A model generated the notes under the pieces. It worked only from the letters and a program-made list of their open reading frames with translations. It was not told where the DNA came from and made no database searches. A program made the translations under genes and the position numbers. A stretch of 64,000 nt of DNA from Trueperella abortisuis (GTDB lineage: Bacteria; Actinomycetota; Actinomycetes; Actinomycetales; Actinomycetaceae), in NCBI RefSeq assembly GCF_030811095.1, contig NZ_JAUSQL010000001.1:2108001-2172000 (forward strand), in the 5' to 3' direction. Positions 52,300 to 61,950 of this stretch are shown here, piece after piece; the stretch's first letter is position 1, and each line of letters begins with the position of its first letter.

Positions 52300-54717
52300 C
52301 TAGCGGTGGTCCACCACTGTCGCGCGGGCGCGAGCCATCAGCTCCTCCTGGGTGTCAACCAGCAGGTTACCCTCGGCGTCGCGGGTGGTGTGCACCCAGC
52401 CGTCGGCCGTCATGCGCCACGAACGCACCTCGTCCGACGTCGCCCTGCGAACCATCTCAATGAGGAACTCTTTCTGATCCGGCTCCACGATCCTGATCAG
52501 CGCCTCAATACGGCGATCAAGGTTGCGGTGCATGAGGTCGGCCGAGCCGATCCAGACCTCCGGATCGTCGTCGTTGCAAAACGCGTACACGCGCGAGTGC
52601 TCGAGGTAACGACCCAAGATGGAGCGGACGTTGATGTTCTCCGACATGCCCGGGATGCCCGCCCGCAGGCAGCAAATCCCGCGCACCTGGATGTCGATCG
52701 GCACGCCCGCCTGCGAGGCGCGGTAGAGGGCGTCGATCAGCCGCTCGTCCACCAGCGAGTTCGCCTTGAAGCAGATCCACGCGTTCTTGCCCGCCTCCTT
52801 GTTCGCCACCTCGCGCTCGATACGGTCGATGAGGCCCGAGCGGATACCCGTGGGCGCCACCAACAGGCGATGAAACTTCACCTTCGGGGCGTAGCCGGAC
52901 AGCTGGTTGAACAGGCGCGTGGCGTCCTGGCCGACGTCGCGGTCGCACGTGAACAGGCCCAGGTCCTCATACCCGCGGGCCGTTTTCGGGTTGTAATTAC
53001 CCGTGCCCACGTGGACGTAGCGGCGCAGCCCGTCCTCTTCTTGGCGCACGACGAGCGAGAGCTTGCAGTGCGTCTTCAGGCCCACGATTCCGTAGACCAC
53101 GTGCACACCCGCCTGCTCCAGTTTGCGCGCCCACTCGATGTTGTTCTCCTCGTCAAAGCGGGCCTTGATCTCCACCACCGCGAGCACCTGCTTACCCGAG
53201 TTCGCCGCCCGGATAAGGGCGTCCACGATCGGGGAGTCGCCCGAGGTGCGGTAGAGGGTCTGCTTGATCGCCAGCACCTTCGGGTCATCCGCGGCCTGGC
53301 GGATGAAGTGCTGGACCGACGTCGAGAAGGACTCGTAAGGGTGATGAACCAGGATCTCGCGGCGGCGGATCGCGGCGAAGATGTCCGCGGCGCGGGAGGA
53401 CTCCACGTCCGAGATTCCGCGGGCCGTGACCGGCACGAACTTCTTGAACTTCAGCTGCGGGCGGTCCAGGTCGTGGATGACGTTGAGGCCCGTCAGGTCC
53501 AGCGGGGCCGGCAGGTGGAGCACGTTCTCTTCGCGCACGCCCAGTTCGCGGGTGAGCATCTGCAAAACGCGCTTCGAGATGTCGTTTTCAACCTCGAGGC
53601 GCACGGCCGGGCCGAAACGACGGCGCAGGAGTTCCTTCTCGAGCGCCTTGAGGAGGTTTTCGGCGTCGTCCTCCTCCACCTCAAGATCCTCGTTACGGGT
53701 GACGCGGAACGTGGAGTAGTCCACCACCTCCATGCCCGGGAACAGCGCCTCCAGGTGGACGCCGATCACTTCCTCCAGCGGGATGTAGGAAGTCTTGCCC
53801 TGCTCGTCCGCCGGCACGTCCTCCGGGCGGTAGGGGCGCCCCTCGGAGTCCACCGCGATGAAGCGCGGCAGCAGCTGGGGGACCTTCACTCGGGCGAAGA
53901 GCTCCTTGTCCGTCTTCGGGTTGCGTACCAGCACCGCCAGGTTCAGCGACAGGCCCGAGATGTAGGGGAATGGGTGGGCCGGGTCCACCGCCAGCGGGGT
54001 CAGCACCGGGAAGATCTGCTTGCGGAAGAACTTCGAGAGGCGATCCTTCTCGGTCTGGCCCAGGTCCGACCAATGCTGGATCACGATCCCGACCTCGGCC
54101 AGCTTCGGCTGAACGTCCTCAGCAAAAACGCGGGCGTGGCGCTCCTGAAGCTCCTTGGTGCGGGCCGTGATCCCCTCCAGCACCTGACGCGGGGTCAAGC
54201 CGGATGCCTTCGTCACCGCCATCCCCGTGGCGATGCGGCGCATGAGGCCGGCCACGCGGACCATGTAAAACTCGTCGAGGTTCGAGGCGAAGATCGCCAA
54301 GAACCACGCCCGCTCCAGCACCGGCAGCGTCTGGTCCTCCGCCTGCTCCAGCACGCGCTCATTGAACGCCAGCCAGGACAGTTCTCGGTCGAGGAAGCGC
54401 CCCTCGGGCAGAACGCCAAGGTGGGCGGGGTTTGGTTCGGCGTCAGGCTGATTCCGGCGTTCCTCGGCGACCTCGGCCTCGCGCACGAGCCGCTCGGCCT
54501 CCTCCACAAGCGCCGCGGTGGACACGGACGCGCCCAGCCGCATCTCTTGGACGCGGGCACGCAGGTTTGCCATCTCCTGCGAGGAGAGCTCACCGGCCTC
54601 CTCGTCCTCGTCAAGGAAGTCCTGGATCGCACCCTCGGCGACATCGCCGAAATCAAGGTGGTCACTAGGTGTGGATTCCACGAGAGCGGAATCGTCGTCA
54701 AAGTATTCGTCGCTCAT
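52300..54717 (-). CDS. ppk: Polyphosphate kinase 1
   Basis: 805 residues. After a 90-residue acidic N-terminal extension the Ppk1 domains follow: [74 protein letters not shown] (catalytic His region), and [18 protein letters not shown]. It polymerises phosphate from ATP. In operon with mutT1, next to pst, so uptake and storage are adjacent. Confidence 0.97.
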   Translation of the reverse strand: MSDEYFDDDSALVESTPSDHLDFGDVAEGAIQDFLDEDEEAGELSSQEMANLRARVQEMRLGASVSTAALVEEAERLVREAEVAEERRNQPDAEPNPAHLGVLPEGRFLDRELSWLAFNERVLEQAEDQTLPVLERAWFLAIFASNLDEFYMVRVAGLMRRIATGMAVTKASGLTPRQVLEGITARTKELQERHARVFAEDVQPKLAEVGIVIQHWSDLGQTEKDRLSKFFRKQIFPVLTPLAVDPAHPFPYISGLSLNLAVLVRNPKTDKELFARVKVPQLLPRFIAVDSEGRPYRPEDVPADEQGKTSYIPLEEVIGVHLEALFPGMEVVDYSTFRVTRNEDLEVEEDDAENLLKALEKELLRRRFGPAVRLEVENDISKRVLQMLTRELGVREENVLHLPAPLDLTGLNVIHDLDRPQLKFKKFVPVTARGISDVESSRAADIFAAIRRREILVHHPYESFSTSVQHFIRQAADDPKVLAIKQTLYRTSGDSPIVDALIRAANSGKQVLAVVEIKARFDEENNIEWARKLEQAGVHVVYGIVGLKTHCKLSLVVRQEEDGLRRYVHVGTGNYNPKTARGYEDLGLFTCDRDVGQDATRLFNQLSGYAPKVKFHRLLVAPTGIRSGLIDRIEREVANKEAGKNAWICFKANSLVDERLIDALYRASQAGVPIDIQVRGICCLRAGIPGMSENINVRSILGRYLEHSRVYAFCNDDDPEVWIGSADLMHRNLDRRIEALIRIVEPDQKEFLIEMVRRATSDEVRSWRMTADGWVHTTRDAEGNLLVDTQEELMARARATVVDHR

Positions 54718-54865
54718 ATCCGAATCGTCTCAGATCTAGTGTGGGAGGATCAACACCCCCGCTTGGCAGGGGTCGGGGCCCGCCGGTTGCGCTGACCCCA
54801 ACTACATCTTAGACGAGGATGGGCGCCCGCGCGGGGCGGCGGGTTCGTCGCTACGCGTTCGCCCG

Positions 54866-55480
54866 TTAGTCGAGTGCGCCGCGAAGCAGGCGCTCGCCGG
54901 CGAGGCGGAATTCCTCGGCGGTGCGGAGCATGGCGGTGTCGCGGCGGGTGACCTCGGTGGCGAGCGGGTGATCGTCGGAGGCGATCCAGGTGGGCTGGAC
55001 GCGGCCGAGGAAGTCCGTCAGGCGCGCGGATGCCCGCAGGACCGCCGCGAAGTCGCCGGTGAAGTTCCCCTTGAACACCTCGTCCCACAGGGCACGAACC
55101 TCGCGCGGCGTGGCCACCTGCTCCAGCTTCTCAGGCTCTTCTTCCCCCACCGCGAGGCGGGCCGCGCCGTAGCGTTCCTCAGCCTCCTGCGGGAAGCGGC
55201 GGACCCACTCCGCGAGCAGGAATCCGCGCCACAGCACGCCCGGTAGCGATTCCTCGGGCGAACTCACCCACGACTCCGCGATCGTGTCCACGCCCTCGTC
55301 GGCGATCAGCGCGAGCACCCGGTCGCGCACCTCCGGGTCCTCCCCGTGAACGCGCCCCAGCGGCACGATCGCCTGCGCCGAGGTGTGGGCAAGCTCGGAA
55401 GTAGCGGCCGTGTCCGCGCCCCCTTCAATCATCTCCACCTGCTCGGGTTTGAGCTGTGCGGGCCTACGTGGTGTTGACAT
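54866..55480 (-). CDS. Conserved hypothetical protein
   Basis: 204 residues, soluble, acidic, mostly helical. Conserved-looking blocks: LAHTSAQAIVPLGRVHGED, LPGVLWRGFLLAEWVRR, RDTAMLRTAEEFRLAGERLL. ATG 55480 has AAGGAGG ahead; the frame is open to 55552. Same strand as ppk and 148 bases upstream. I do not recognise a family; it resembles actinobacterial proteins of unknown role. Confidence 0.8.
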   Translation of the reverse strand: MSTPRRPAQLKPEQVEMIEGGADTAATSELAHTSAQAIVPLGRVHGEDPEVRDRVLALIADEGVDTIAESWVSSPEESLPGVLWRGFLLAEWVRRFPQEAEERYGAARLAVGEEEPEKLEQVATPREVRALWDEVFKGNFTGDFAAVLRASARLTDFLGRVQPTWIASDDHPLATEVTRRDTAMLRTAEEFRLAGERLLRGALD

Positions 55481-55590
55481 GACGACCTCCTTGCGTTGTC
55501 CTTCTATTGTCCCCCAGATCAGGGCTGATGTGGGAAGAAAGAGGAAAGTCATGCCGGTGGCAAGCAGGCGTGATCGCGTTCGGGACTATT

Positions 55591-55662
55591 CTGCGGGCGC
55601 TGTGGGCGACGTGCCTGCGGGCGCTGTGGGCGACGTGCCTGCGGGCGCTGTGGGCGACGTGC
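55591..55662. repeat. Three perfect tandem 24-bp repeats
   Basis: CTGCGGGCGCTGTGGGCGAC plus GTGC, three times (55591-55614, 55615-55638, 55639-55662). Both strands read open through it with repeated peptides, but no real gene is supported. Confidence 0.95.
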
Positions 55663-56192
55663 ATTAACGGCTTTCCCAATTAAGGTGCAGTTTAGGTGGA
55701 ATTCGCTGACCTTGAGTAGTGCGGGAGCGACCGGCACAACTCAGGAATCTGGGGCCAACCAGGCCCGTATAGCCACCGGCAGTCGGTATATTCAAGAGAA
55801 GTGTCGGGCACCGACACAACTCAGGAATCTGGAGCCAACCAGGCCCATATAGGCACCGGCAGTCGGTATATTCAAGAGAAGTGTCGGGCGGTAGGCCAAA
55901 TCCTCAAGTGAAGTGTCGGGGCCTTCCCGATGCTGCGGTAGTACGCATCCATCATGGAAAGATCCCGACCCTTTTCACTAACCCCACACCCTCACACCCC
56001 CCGATGCGCCTTTAACTGGGAAGATAACTGGGAAGAGCCACATTAACGGGGACACGATCGCCGCACTATACGTGCATGTAGGATTTGACCCTGCCCGGTG
56101 GTATTTCCTCCCGCCGGAAGGCAAGACGATTGCGGAACTCATCCCCGAGCGTCGAGTCTGTCAGGGTGAGTACCCCAAATAAGAGGGGAGTG
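55663..56192. other. Gene-free repeat-rich stretch before tRNA-Lys
   Basis: Two 80-base copies (separate entry) and a partial third. From about 55956 down to 55870 the minus strand reads a short peptide MMDAYYRSIGKAPTLHLRIW, which could be a fragment of a lost gene. Nothing else is supported. Confidence 0.5.
55731..55920. repeat. Two 80-bp direct repeats with CCGACAC...GTGTCGG ends, plus partial copy
   Basis: 55731-55810 and 55811-55889 differ at only a few positions. Each begins CCG(A/G)CACAACTCAGG and ends AAGTGTCGGGC, so the ends are inverted repeats. A third end, CAAGTGAAGTGTCGGG, is at 55905-55920. Looks like short non-autonomous elements or leftover insertion-sequence ends. Confidence 0.85.
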
Positions 56193-56269
56193 TGGTAGGC
56201 CCCGTGGGACTCGAACCCACAACCTACGGATTAAAAGTCCGCTGCTCTGACCAATTGAGCTAGAGGCCC
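56193..56269 (-). tRNA. tRNA-Lys (TTT)
   Basis: Full cloverleaf on the minus strand: acceptor GGGCCTC/GGGGCCT, D-arm AGCTCAATTGGTCAGAGC, anticodon loop CTTTTAA, T-arm GTGGG-TTCGAGT-CCCAC, discriminator A, and encoded CCA (56195-56193). Confidence 0.97.
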
Positions 56270-56423
56270 GCGCTGGCGCGCTGTTGGTTGAGCGCCTACG
56301 GCGCCGCCACCCAACGCGCAAAGTCTACCCCGCTCAGCGCCCGCGGAAAAATCGTCACGGCGCGCCAGGGGCAGACGGCAGACGCGCGCCGGGGCAGTCA
56401 AAGCCACCGCATCCGCATCGGCG

Positions 56424-57383
56424 TTAACGGCCGGCCCGCCCCGCGGCTGCGCCGCGGCGCCGGCGCGGGGTCCAGGTCACCAGCATGACGGCCACGGTAA
56501 TCAGCACGAGTCCCCCGAGTTCACCCAGCGTAGGGATCTGGCGCAACACGATCATGCCGACGATCAGGGAGGTCGCCGGGTAGAGCGCCCCGAGCAGGGC
56601 GAACGTGCCAGCGGGGATCTTCGTCAGGACGAACAGCTCCAGCGCATAGGGCACTACCGAGGAAAACACACCCACGGCGACCATGAGGGCGAGCAGCTTC
56701 GGGTTCGTGGCAATGACCGCAAAATCGGGGATCGCCAACCACACGAACGCGAGCGCCCCGATGCTCATGCCCACCGCGAGGGAGTCGGTGCCCCGCCCGG
56801 CGCGCGCCACCTTCGACCCGATCCACATGTAGACGGCCCAGGCTCCGCCCGCCGCGATCGCCAGGATCACGCCGGCGAGCACACCCGGCGCCGAGACATC
56901 CACCCCGACCCACGAGATCGCGAACACCCCGCAAAGCGCGAGCACAATCCCGGTCCAGATCCGCCAGCCGCGGCCGGTCACCGCCGCGAGGATCACCGGA
57001 CCGAGGTACTCGAGCGCCACGGCCGTGCCGAGGGGGATCCGCGCGATCGCCTCGTAGAACACCACGTTCATCGTCACCAGCGCCAGCCCGTAAACGGCCG
57101 CCAGCCCAAGCCGACGCCGCCCGAGCTCACTACGGAGGTCGAGCCTCGGGCGTCGCCACATCAGCATCACGACGGCGGCCACCGCCACGCGTCCCCACGC
57201 CACGGCACCCACCGCCGCCACCGCAAAGAGTGTCACCGCAATCGAGGCGCCGAGGTATTGGATGAGGCCCGCCGCGATGAGGATGCCGGGGGCGGCCGAG
57301 CGCATGGAAGTGTCGGTGAAGTTCAGGCTCCCGGTCAGCCGCCTCGCGTCCCGGTCGCCCCACCGCCCCTCTGACTTAGCCAT
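56424..57383 (-). CDS. EamA/RhtA-type transporter
   Basis: 319 residues, ten spans in two EamA halves (IPLGTAVALEYLGPVILAA in the first, IPAGTFALLGALYPATSLIVG in the second). Members export amino acids or metabolites such as threonine and homoserine. ATG 57383 is used; it overlaps the stop of the AEC transporter gene by 8 bases, so these two exporters are coupled. Confidence 0.9.
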   Translation of the reverse strand: MAKSEGRWGDRDARRLTGSLNFTDTSMRSAAPGILIAAGLIQYLGASIAVTLFAVAAVGAVAWGRVAVAAVVMLMWRRPRLDLRSELGRRRLGLAAVYGLALVTMNVVFYEAIARIPLGTAVALEYLGPVILAAVTGRGWRIWTGIVLALCGVFAISWVGVDVSAPGVLAGVILAIAAGGAWAVYMWIGSKVARAGRGTDSLAVGMSIGALAFVWLAIPDFAVIATNPKLLALMVAVGVFSSVVPYALELFVLTKIPAGTFALLGALYPATSLIVGMIVLRQIPTLGELGGLVLITVAVMLVTWTPRRRRGAAAGRAGR

Positions 57384-58293
57384 AGAAAATCGCCGCCACG
57401 ATAACAAGCATAGGCATAGATGCGAGCGCGCTGGCAACGCCGGCGTCGCGGACCAAGGCCACCCCCGCCTCGTAGCGGTGTGCGATCGCGAAGAGGTTGT
57501 TGGCGGTGGGGAAGACGGACACGACCATCGCGGCCAGCAGCTGTGTGCCCTGCAGGCCCAGCGCCATGGCGATCACAAACGTGATGATCGGCGACAGCAG
57601 GACGCGGAACCCGACCGACGCCACCACCGGCACCGCTTCCTTACCCCGGCGCAGTTTCGCCGAGGCAAGCGAGACGCCCATCGCGATCATCATGACGGGC
57701 ACCGTGGCATCGGCCAGGGCGTCGATCGGGACGGTGACCGCGCGTGGCAGGTGCCAGCCCGACAGGTTGATGGCCAGCCCGGTCAGCACGGACAGTAGCG
57801 GCGGCTGCATGAGCGCGTGCCCGGCACGCACCATGAAGCCCGCCCCGGCCGAGCCGGTCTGTTTGTCGAGCATGAAGAACGCGAAGGGTACCAGCACGAG
57901 CACCTGGAACATGATCACCCCCGCCGCCGCGGTCGCCTGGCCCACCGTTGCCAGCAGGTAGGCGATGCCCACGTTGCCCGCGTTGGTGTAGGCGCCGGCC
58001 ATCGCCCCGACCGTCCGTTCCGGCCCCGACAGCCCAAACTTCCCGCCTATCGCGTAGTAGAGGCCGAGCAGGATCAGTGCGGTCAGGATGTTGGCGATCA
58101 GGCCGCGCGAGAAGACGTCGGCGAGGTGGGCGGTGTCGACCGTGCGCATGAGCAGCGCCGGCATGGTCACGAAGAACACGATCCTGGATAGCCCCCGGTC
58201 CGCGTCCGGCCGGACCACGCGGCACTTCGCGAGCGCGACGCCGATCGCCGTGTAGACCAGGAGGGTCCAGATGCTCAATAACACGTCATTCAC
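57376..58293 (-). CDS. AEC-family transporter
   Basis: 305 residues, ten spans; NVGIAYLLATVG, GYxNxG-like AGAYTNAGNVG and PTANNLFAIAHRYEAG near the end identify the auxin efflux carrier/malonate transporter family. The frame is open as far as 58971 through antisense of the next gene, so GTG 58293 was chosen (GAGG ahead). Substrate not clear. Confidence 0.88.
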   Translation of the reverse strand: MNDVLLSIWTLLVYTAIGVALAKCRVVRPDADRGLSRIVFFVTMPALLMRTVDTAHLADVFSRGLIANILTALILLGLYYAIGGKFGLSGPERTVGAMAGAYTNAGNVGIAYLLATVGQATAAAGVIMFQVLVLVPFAFFMLDKQTGSAGAGFMVRAGHALMQPPLLSVLTGLAINLSGWHLPRAVTVPIDALADATVPVMMIAMGVSLASAKLRRGKEAVPVVASVGFRVLLSPIITFVIAMALGLQGTQLLAAMVVSVFPTANNLFAIAHRYEAGVALVRDAGVASALASMPMLVIVAAIFYG

Positions 58294-58379
58294 TCGCCTC
58301 AGCCTACTCGTGGCGGCCGCGCCGCGCCCGGGCGGCTCCTCCTCTGAGCTGTGGGGTGGTCTTGCGTGTTTGGCGAGTG

Positions 58380-59252
58380 TTACGGGCGAATGTCCGGTTG
58401 CGTATCGGTCCGTGTACAGCCGGTCACGCCGACGACGACGGCCGCGTGATCCGAGACCGGCATCGGCACGGTGCGGTCCTGGAGCACGCAGAGGCCGCGG
58501 CCGAGCACGTGGTCGATCTGGATGCGGGGGTCCCAGCTGGGCGTGCCGTTGCCGCGGTGGAGGATCTCGAAGGTGGGCGGGCCGGGCGTGGCCGCCGCGT
58601 GGCCAATGAGCTCTTCTTCCACGTGGTTGATCCGCAGGTTGAGGTCGCCGATGAGGAGGGCGGGAACGCCGGGCGCGAAGTGGTCGAATCCGCCCAACGC
58701 CACCGCGAGCTGTTCGCGGGCGGTTTGCCTCACCGTTGACAGGTGTGTCACGCCCACCGCGATCGGGCCATCCGGGGTGTCGAGAAGCGCATACAGGCAT
58801 GCCCGCTGATCTGGCCATTTGATGCGCCACGTGCTTTCCCGCCCGCGCCGGGAGGCGCGGGCGGCCGGCAGGACGTCGATCAGCTCGCGCCACCGCGCCG
58901 GCCTCCCGTCGCGAATGAGCGAGGTTGCCCGGCCGGGCAGGCGCAGTATGCGGGCGCGAAGCACAGGCCATCGGCTGACTAGCCCCATGCCGTAGCGGCG
59001 GCGGGTGGGTGCGAACAGCGCATTCGCGCCGCTGGCCTGCGCGATCAGTCGAAGCTGGTCAACCCGGCCCGAACGCCACTTCCCACGGTCGACCTCCTGC
59101 AGGCCGGCCACGTCGGCGTCCAGGCGCGCGATCTGCGCGGCTACGAACCGTGCCGAGCCGAGCCCGGCCCGTTTCCCCGCGCCCGGGGATGCCGTGGGCT
59201 GGCCGGCCGGCACCGGAGTCGCGTATTGAATGTTGAAGGTGAGGACTTCCAC
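58380..59252 (-). CDS. Endonuclease/exonuclease/phosphatase-family protein
   Basis: About 290 residues. EEP marks: LTFNIQYA, AGLQEVDRG (metal Glu), GVTHLSTV, LLIGDLNLRI, DHVLGRGL and SDHAAVVV. Hydrolyses phosphodiester or phosphomonoester bonds; the substrate could be DNA, a lipid or an inositol phosphate. GTG 59252 (right after the msrB stop) is preferred to TTG 59270, which overlaps msrB. No signal peptide seen. Confidence 0.88.
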   Translation of the reverse strand: MEVLTFNIQYATPVPAGQPTASPGAGKRAGLGSARFVAAQIARLDADVAGLQEVDRGKWRSGRVDQLRLIAQASGANALFAPTRRRYGMGLVSRWPVLRARILRLPGRATSLIRDGRPARWRELIDVLPAARASRRGRESTWRIKWPDQRACLYALLDTPDGPIAVGVTHLSTVRQTAREQLAVALGGFDHFAPGVPALLIGDLNLRINHVEEELIGHAAATPGPPTFEILHRGNGTPSWDPRIQIDHVLGRGLCVLQDRTVPMPVSDHAAVVVGVTGCTRTDTQPDIRP

Positions 59253-59253
59253 C

Positions 59254-59655
59254 CTAGGCGTCGGGTTCAAAACGAAGCGCCACGGAGTTCATGCAGTAGC
59301 GCCGCCCAGTGGGGGTCTGCGGCGCATCGGGGAAGACGTGGCCGAGGTGCGAGCCGCAGTTGGCGCACTGAACCTCGGTGCGGACCATCCCGTGAGAGCG
59401 GTCCTCCACGTAGATGACAGCGTCCTTCTCATCCGGGTCGTAGAAGGAGGGCCAACCACAGTGGGAGTCGAACTTGGTGGTCGAGCGGAATAGCGTGGCG
59501 TCGCACGCGCGGCAGTGATACATGCCGGGGCGATCCTCGTTGAGTAGCTCGCCCGTGCCGGAACGCTCGGTGCCCGCAAGCCGGAGCACGTTGAACTCCA
59601 TGGGGGTGAGGATGTCACGCCATTCGTCGTCAGTCTTGTTCACGCGGAAAGTCAT
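59254..59655 (-). CDS. msrB: Peptide-methionine (R)-S-oxide reductase
   Basis: 133 residues. Zinc pairs in YHCRACDATLF and VQCANCGSHLGHVF, HCGWPSF, and the catalytic Cys in RRYCMNSVALRF. Repairs oxidised methionine in the cytosol. Its ATG overlaps the mscS stop, so it is coupled to that gene. Confidence 0.97.
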   Translation of the reverse strand: MTFRVNKTDDEWRDILTPMEFNVLRLAGTERSGTGELLNEDRPGMYHCRACDATLFRSTTKFDSHCGWPSFYDPDEKDAVIYVEDRSHGMVRTEVQCANCGSHLGHVFPDAPQTPTGRRYCMNSVALRFEPDA

Positions 59656-61148
59656 TGATCGTCCTTTGTTTGCGTCTCCGTGACAGGTAGTTTTTGAGTT
59701 TGGGTGTTTAGCTTACGCTCTTCGTAGGCCTTCTCGCCGGGGCCCGAAAATGCCTTAGCCCGTTCCTCCGCCTCGGGCGATCCGGTGAAGATGGCAGACC
59801 TCGTGCCCGTCGTCGGCGTTTCGTCCGTGGGGGTGGCATCATCGAGCTCGGCGTCCAGCTCGGCTTCGCGCTGGGCGAGCGGCACGCGCATGAGCTTCGC
59901 CACGTCCGTGGCCGACAGGATCTCCGTCTCTTGCGTGTCCGGCTGGGCGGCGCCATCCGGCTCGAAAGTCGGAGGCTGGCCCTCCCCGCGTTCATGCACC
60001 AGCTCGAACGTCGCCTCGTTGCGGGCCGCCAAGTCTCCCGGCTCGCCCATGTAGTGGCGTTCGTGCGGGACCGACTGCGGGGCCTCGTCCTGGATCCAGC
60101 GCACCATTTCCTCGCGCACGTAGTTGCGCAGGTCGGTCAGCGTGGGCGAGTTCTTTGCCGAGACCAGGCAGCGCAGGGTGATCCGGTCCTGGGAGGCATC
60201 CGACACCATGAGCACACCGGTGCGACCATCCCACAGGGCCGTGTTGCGCAGGATCTGCTCGAAACGCATGCGCGCCGCGTCGATCGGCACGGCCCAATCC
60301 ACCGTGATCAGCACGTCGCCCATCATCTCCGGCGCCCGGCGCGTCCAGTTCTCAAAGGACTCTGTGGTCATGATCGTGGACGGGACGATGATCCGGCGCC
60401 CATCCCACACCGCCAACACCACGTATGTGAGCGTGATTTCCTCCACCGTGGTGTAGTTGCCCTGGTACACGACGACGTCGTCTACCCGGATCGAGTCTGT
60501 GAAGGCCAGCTGTAGGCCGGCGAACACGTTGCCCAGGGTGGTTTGCGCCGCGAGGCCGGCAACCACCGAGATGATTCCCGCCGAGGCGAAGATCGACGCG
60601 CCCGCCGCCCGCGCTCCTGGGAATGTCAGCAGTGCCACCGCCACGCCAAGGATCCACAGGCTGACCTTGATCACTCGCCGCAAGATCTGCGTCTGCGTCT
60701 TCACCCTGGCCGCGCGGTCCTGCGAACGCTGCGCCATGGAATCGTTAATTGCCCGCGTGACGCCGTCCACCAGGCCGGACAGCACCCACGTCACCGCGCC
60801 GATAATCGCCAGGACGAATCCGTGCGCCACCCAGTCCAGCCAGTCGGGCGGGGTTGCCGGCATCACCGTCAGCCTGTAGTGGAAGCCGAGCCACCCGCCG
60901 ACTACCGCCAGCAGGACCTCCATCCGCCTGCTCACCGCGTGATAGACCCCGTCCATGTGGACGCTGCGCCGGGTCAGTATCCGCAGGCCGGCGATGAGGA
61001 GCAGGCCCGCCAGGATGCCAACGAGCATGCCCGCGCCGATGGTCAGGATCATCTTTACAACGTCGAAGGTCACCTCAACGGCGGCCTCCACGGTGTCATC
61101 TCCCTGGTTGGTAGCCATCACGATCGGCAGCGCGGCAATTACGTTCAT
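59652..61148 (-). CDS. MscS-family mechanosensitive channel
   Basis: 498 residues. Four hydrophobic helices, then the pore and beta domain of MscS: FASAGIISVVAGLAAQTTLGN (Gly/Ala-rich pore helix), GLQLAFTDSIRVDDVVVY, and WDGRRIIVPSTIMTTESFENW. The C-terminal 130 residues are acidic and low complexity. Protects against hypo-osmotic shock. Possibly internal starts at M11. Confidence 0.93.
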   Translation of the reverse strand: MNVIAALPIVMATNQGDDTVEAAVEVTFDVVKMILTIGAGMLVGILAGLLLIAGLRILTRRSVHMDGVYHAVSRRMEVLLAVVGGWLGFHYRLTVMPATPPDWLDWVAHGFVLAIIGAVTWVLSGLVDGVTRAINDSMAQRSQDRAARVKTQTQILRRVIKVSLWILGVAVALLTFPGARAAGASIFASAGIISVVAGLAAQTTLGNVFAGLQLAFTDSIRVDDVVVYQGNYTTVEEITLTYVVLAVWDGRRIIVPSTIMTTESFENWTRRAPEMMGDVLITVDWAVPIDAARMRFEQILRNTALWDGRTGVLMVSDASQDRITLRCLVSAKNSPTLTDLRNYVREEMVRWIQDEAPQSVPHERHYMGEPGDLAARNEATFELVHERGEGQPPTFEPDGAAQPDTQETEILSATDVAKLMRVPLAQREAELDAELDDATPTDETPTTGTRSAIFTGSPEAEERAKAFSGPGEKAYEERKLNTQTQKLPVTETQTKDDQ

Positions 61149-61396
61149 GATCCAAGGCTAAGCCACGCCCGGAACAAATCCTTAGCCCGTTTCGCTGACA
61201 ACTCACCCGGGCCCGCCACGCCCCCGTGCGCACGACGCCGACCGGCCCACACCGGCCCACGCAGGATCCGGCTGTGGCGGGCAGAACGGCGTCGTTATGG
61301 GCTTTCATGGTAAAGTGGCACATAACACGTCTGCCCAAGTTGGCAAGATTGCGAAATCCGCATAAGCTTATCGACGTTCCCGGTAACACGGAACGA

Positions 61397-61469
61397 GCCC
61401 CTATCGTCTAGTGGCCTAGGACGCTGGCCTTTCACGCCGGTAGCACGGGTTCGAATCCCGTTGGGGGTA
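61397..61469 (+). tRNA. tRNA-Glu (TTC)
   Basis: Acceptor GCCCCTA/TGGGGGT, anticodon loop CTTTCAC, T-arm ACGGG-TTCGAAT-CCCGT, discriminator A. CCA not encoded. First of three tRNAs. Confidence 0.96.
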
Positions 61470-61503
61470 CGGCTTCACCAGAAGCAGGAAGAAATTCCAA
61501 TCT

Positions 61504-61577
61504 GGCCCTGTAGCGCAGTTGGTTAGCGCGCCGCCCTGTCACGGCGGAGGTCGCGGGTTCAAGTCCCGTCAGGGTCG
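61504..61577 (+). tRNA. tRNA-Asp (GTC)
   Basis: Acceptor GGCCCTG/CAGGGTC, anticodon loop CTGTCAC, T-arm GCGGG-TTCAAGT-CCCGT, discriminator G. CCA not encoded. Confidence 0.96.
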
Positions 61578-61586
61578 CAAGGAACT

Positions 61587-61609
61587 GCCCGGCACCCCGG
61601 GCTTTTTCT
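61587..61609 (+). terminator. Terminator after tRNA-Asp
   Basis: GCCCGG-CACC-CCGGGC (61587-61602) then TTTTTCTT. It lies between the Asp and Phe tRNAs, so tRNA-Phe needs its own promoter or readthrough. Confidence 0.8.
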
Positions 61610-61612
61610 TAA

Positions 61613-61685
61613 GGCTCTGTAGCTCAGTTGGTAGAGCGTTCGACTGAAAATCGAAAGGTCACCGGATCGACGCCGGTCGGAGCCA
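61613..61685 (+). tRNA. tRNA-Phe (GAA)
   Basis: Acceptor GGCTCTG/CGGAGCC, D-arm AGCTCAGTTGGTAGAGC, anticodon loop CTGAAAA, T-arm CCGG-ATCGACG-CCGG in place of the usual TTC start, discriminator A. CCA not encoded. Confidence 0.95.
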
Positions 61686-61690
61686 CCGCG

Positions 61691-61714
61691 AGGCCCCCGA
61701 AAGGGGGCCTTCTC
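61691..61714 (+). terminator. Terminator after tRNA-Phe
   Basis: GGCCCCC-GAAA-GGGGGCC hairpin followed by TTCTC, a few bases after the tRNA. Confidence 0.75.
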
Positions 61715-61950
61715 GCTACCCGGCCCGCACAGCAGCCTTCGCCACCCGGCCCCCGCGCGGGAACATCCGCGCCCGTCTCCTACGCCGGCTCCGTCCGACA
61801 TGCGCATTCTAGAGCCAATCCATTGTCGTAAAACGGTTGCACCCTCCGCCTACCCCGCATACGCTGGACGGTGCGATTGTCTGACAACTGGCTTTCCCCG
61901 TGCCCGCACCGACGCGGTCCACGCAATCGCAATGATGCGAAAGGAAAATG

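Noticed and set aside
55464..55679. Repetitive peptide frame on the minus strand
   Set aside because: Made only by the 24-bp tandem repeats; no signal peptide, domain or ribosome site.
55731..55920. CRISPR-like repeats
   Set aside because: The units are about 80 bp, directly adjacent with no spacers, and no cas gene is near.
57376..58971. 531-residue version of the AEC transporter
   Set aside because: The first 226 codons lie antisense to the EEP-family gene and lack homology; the transporter starts at 58293.
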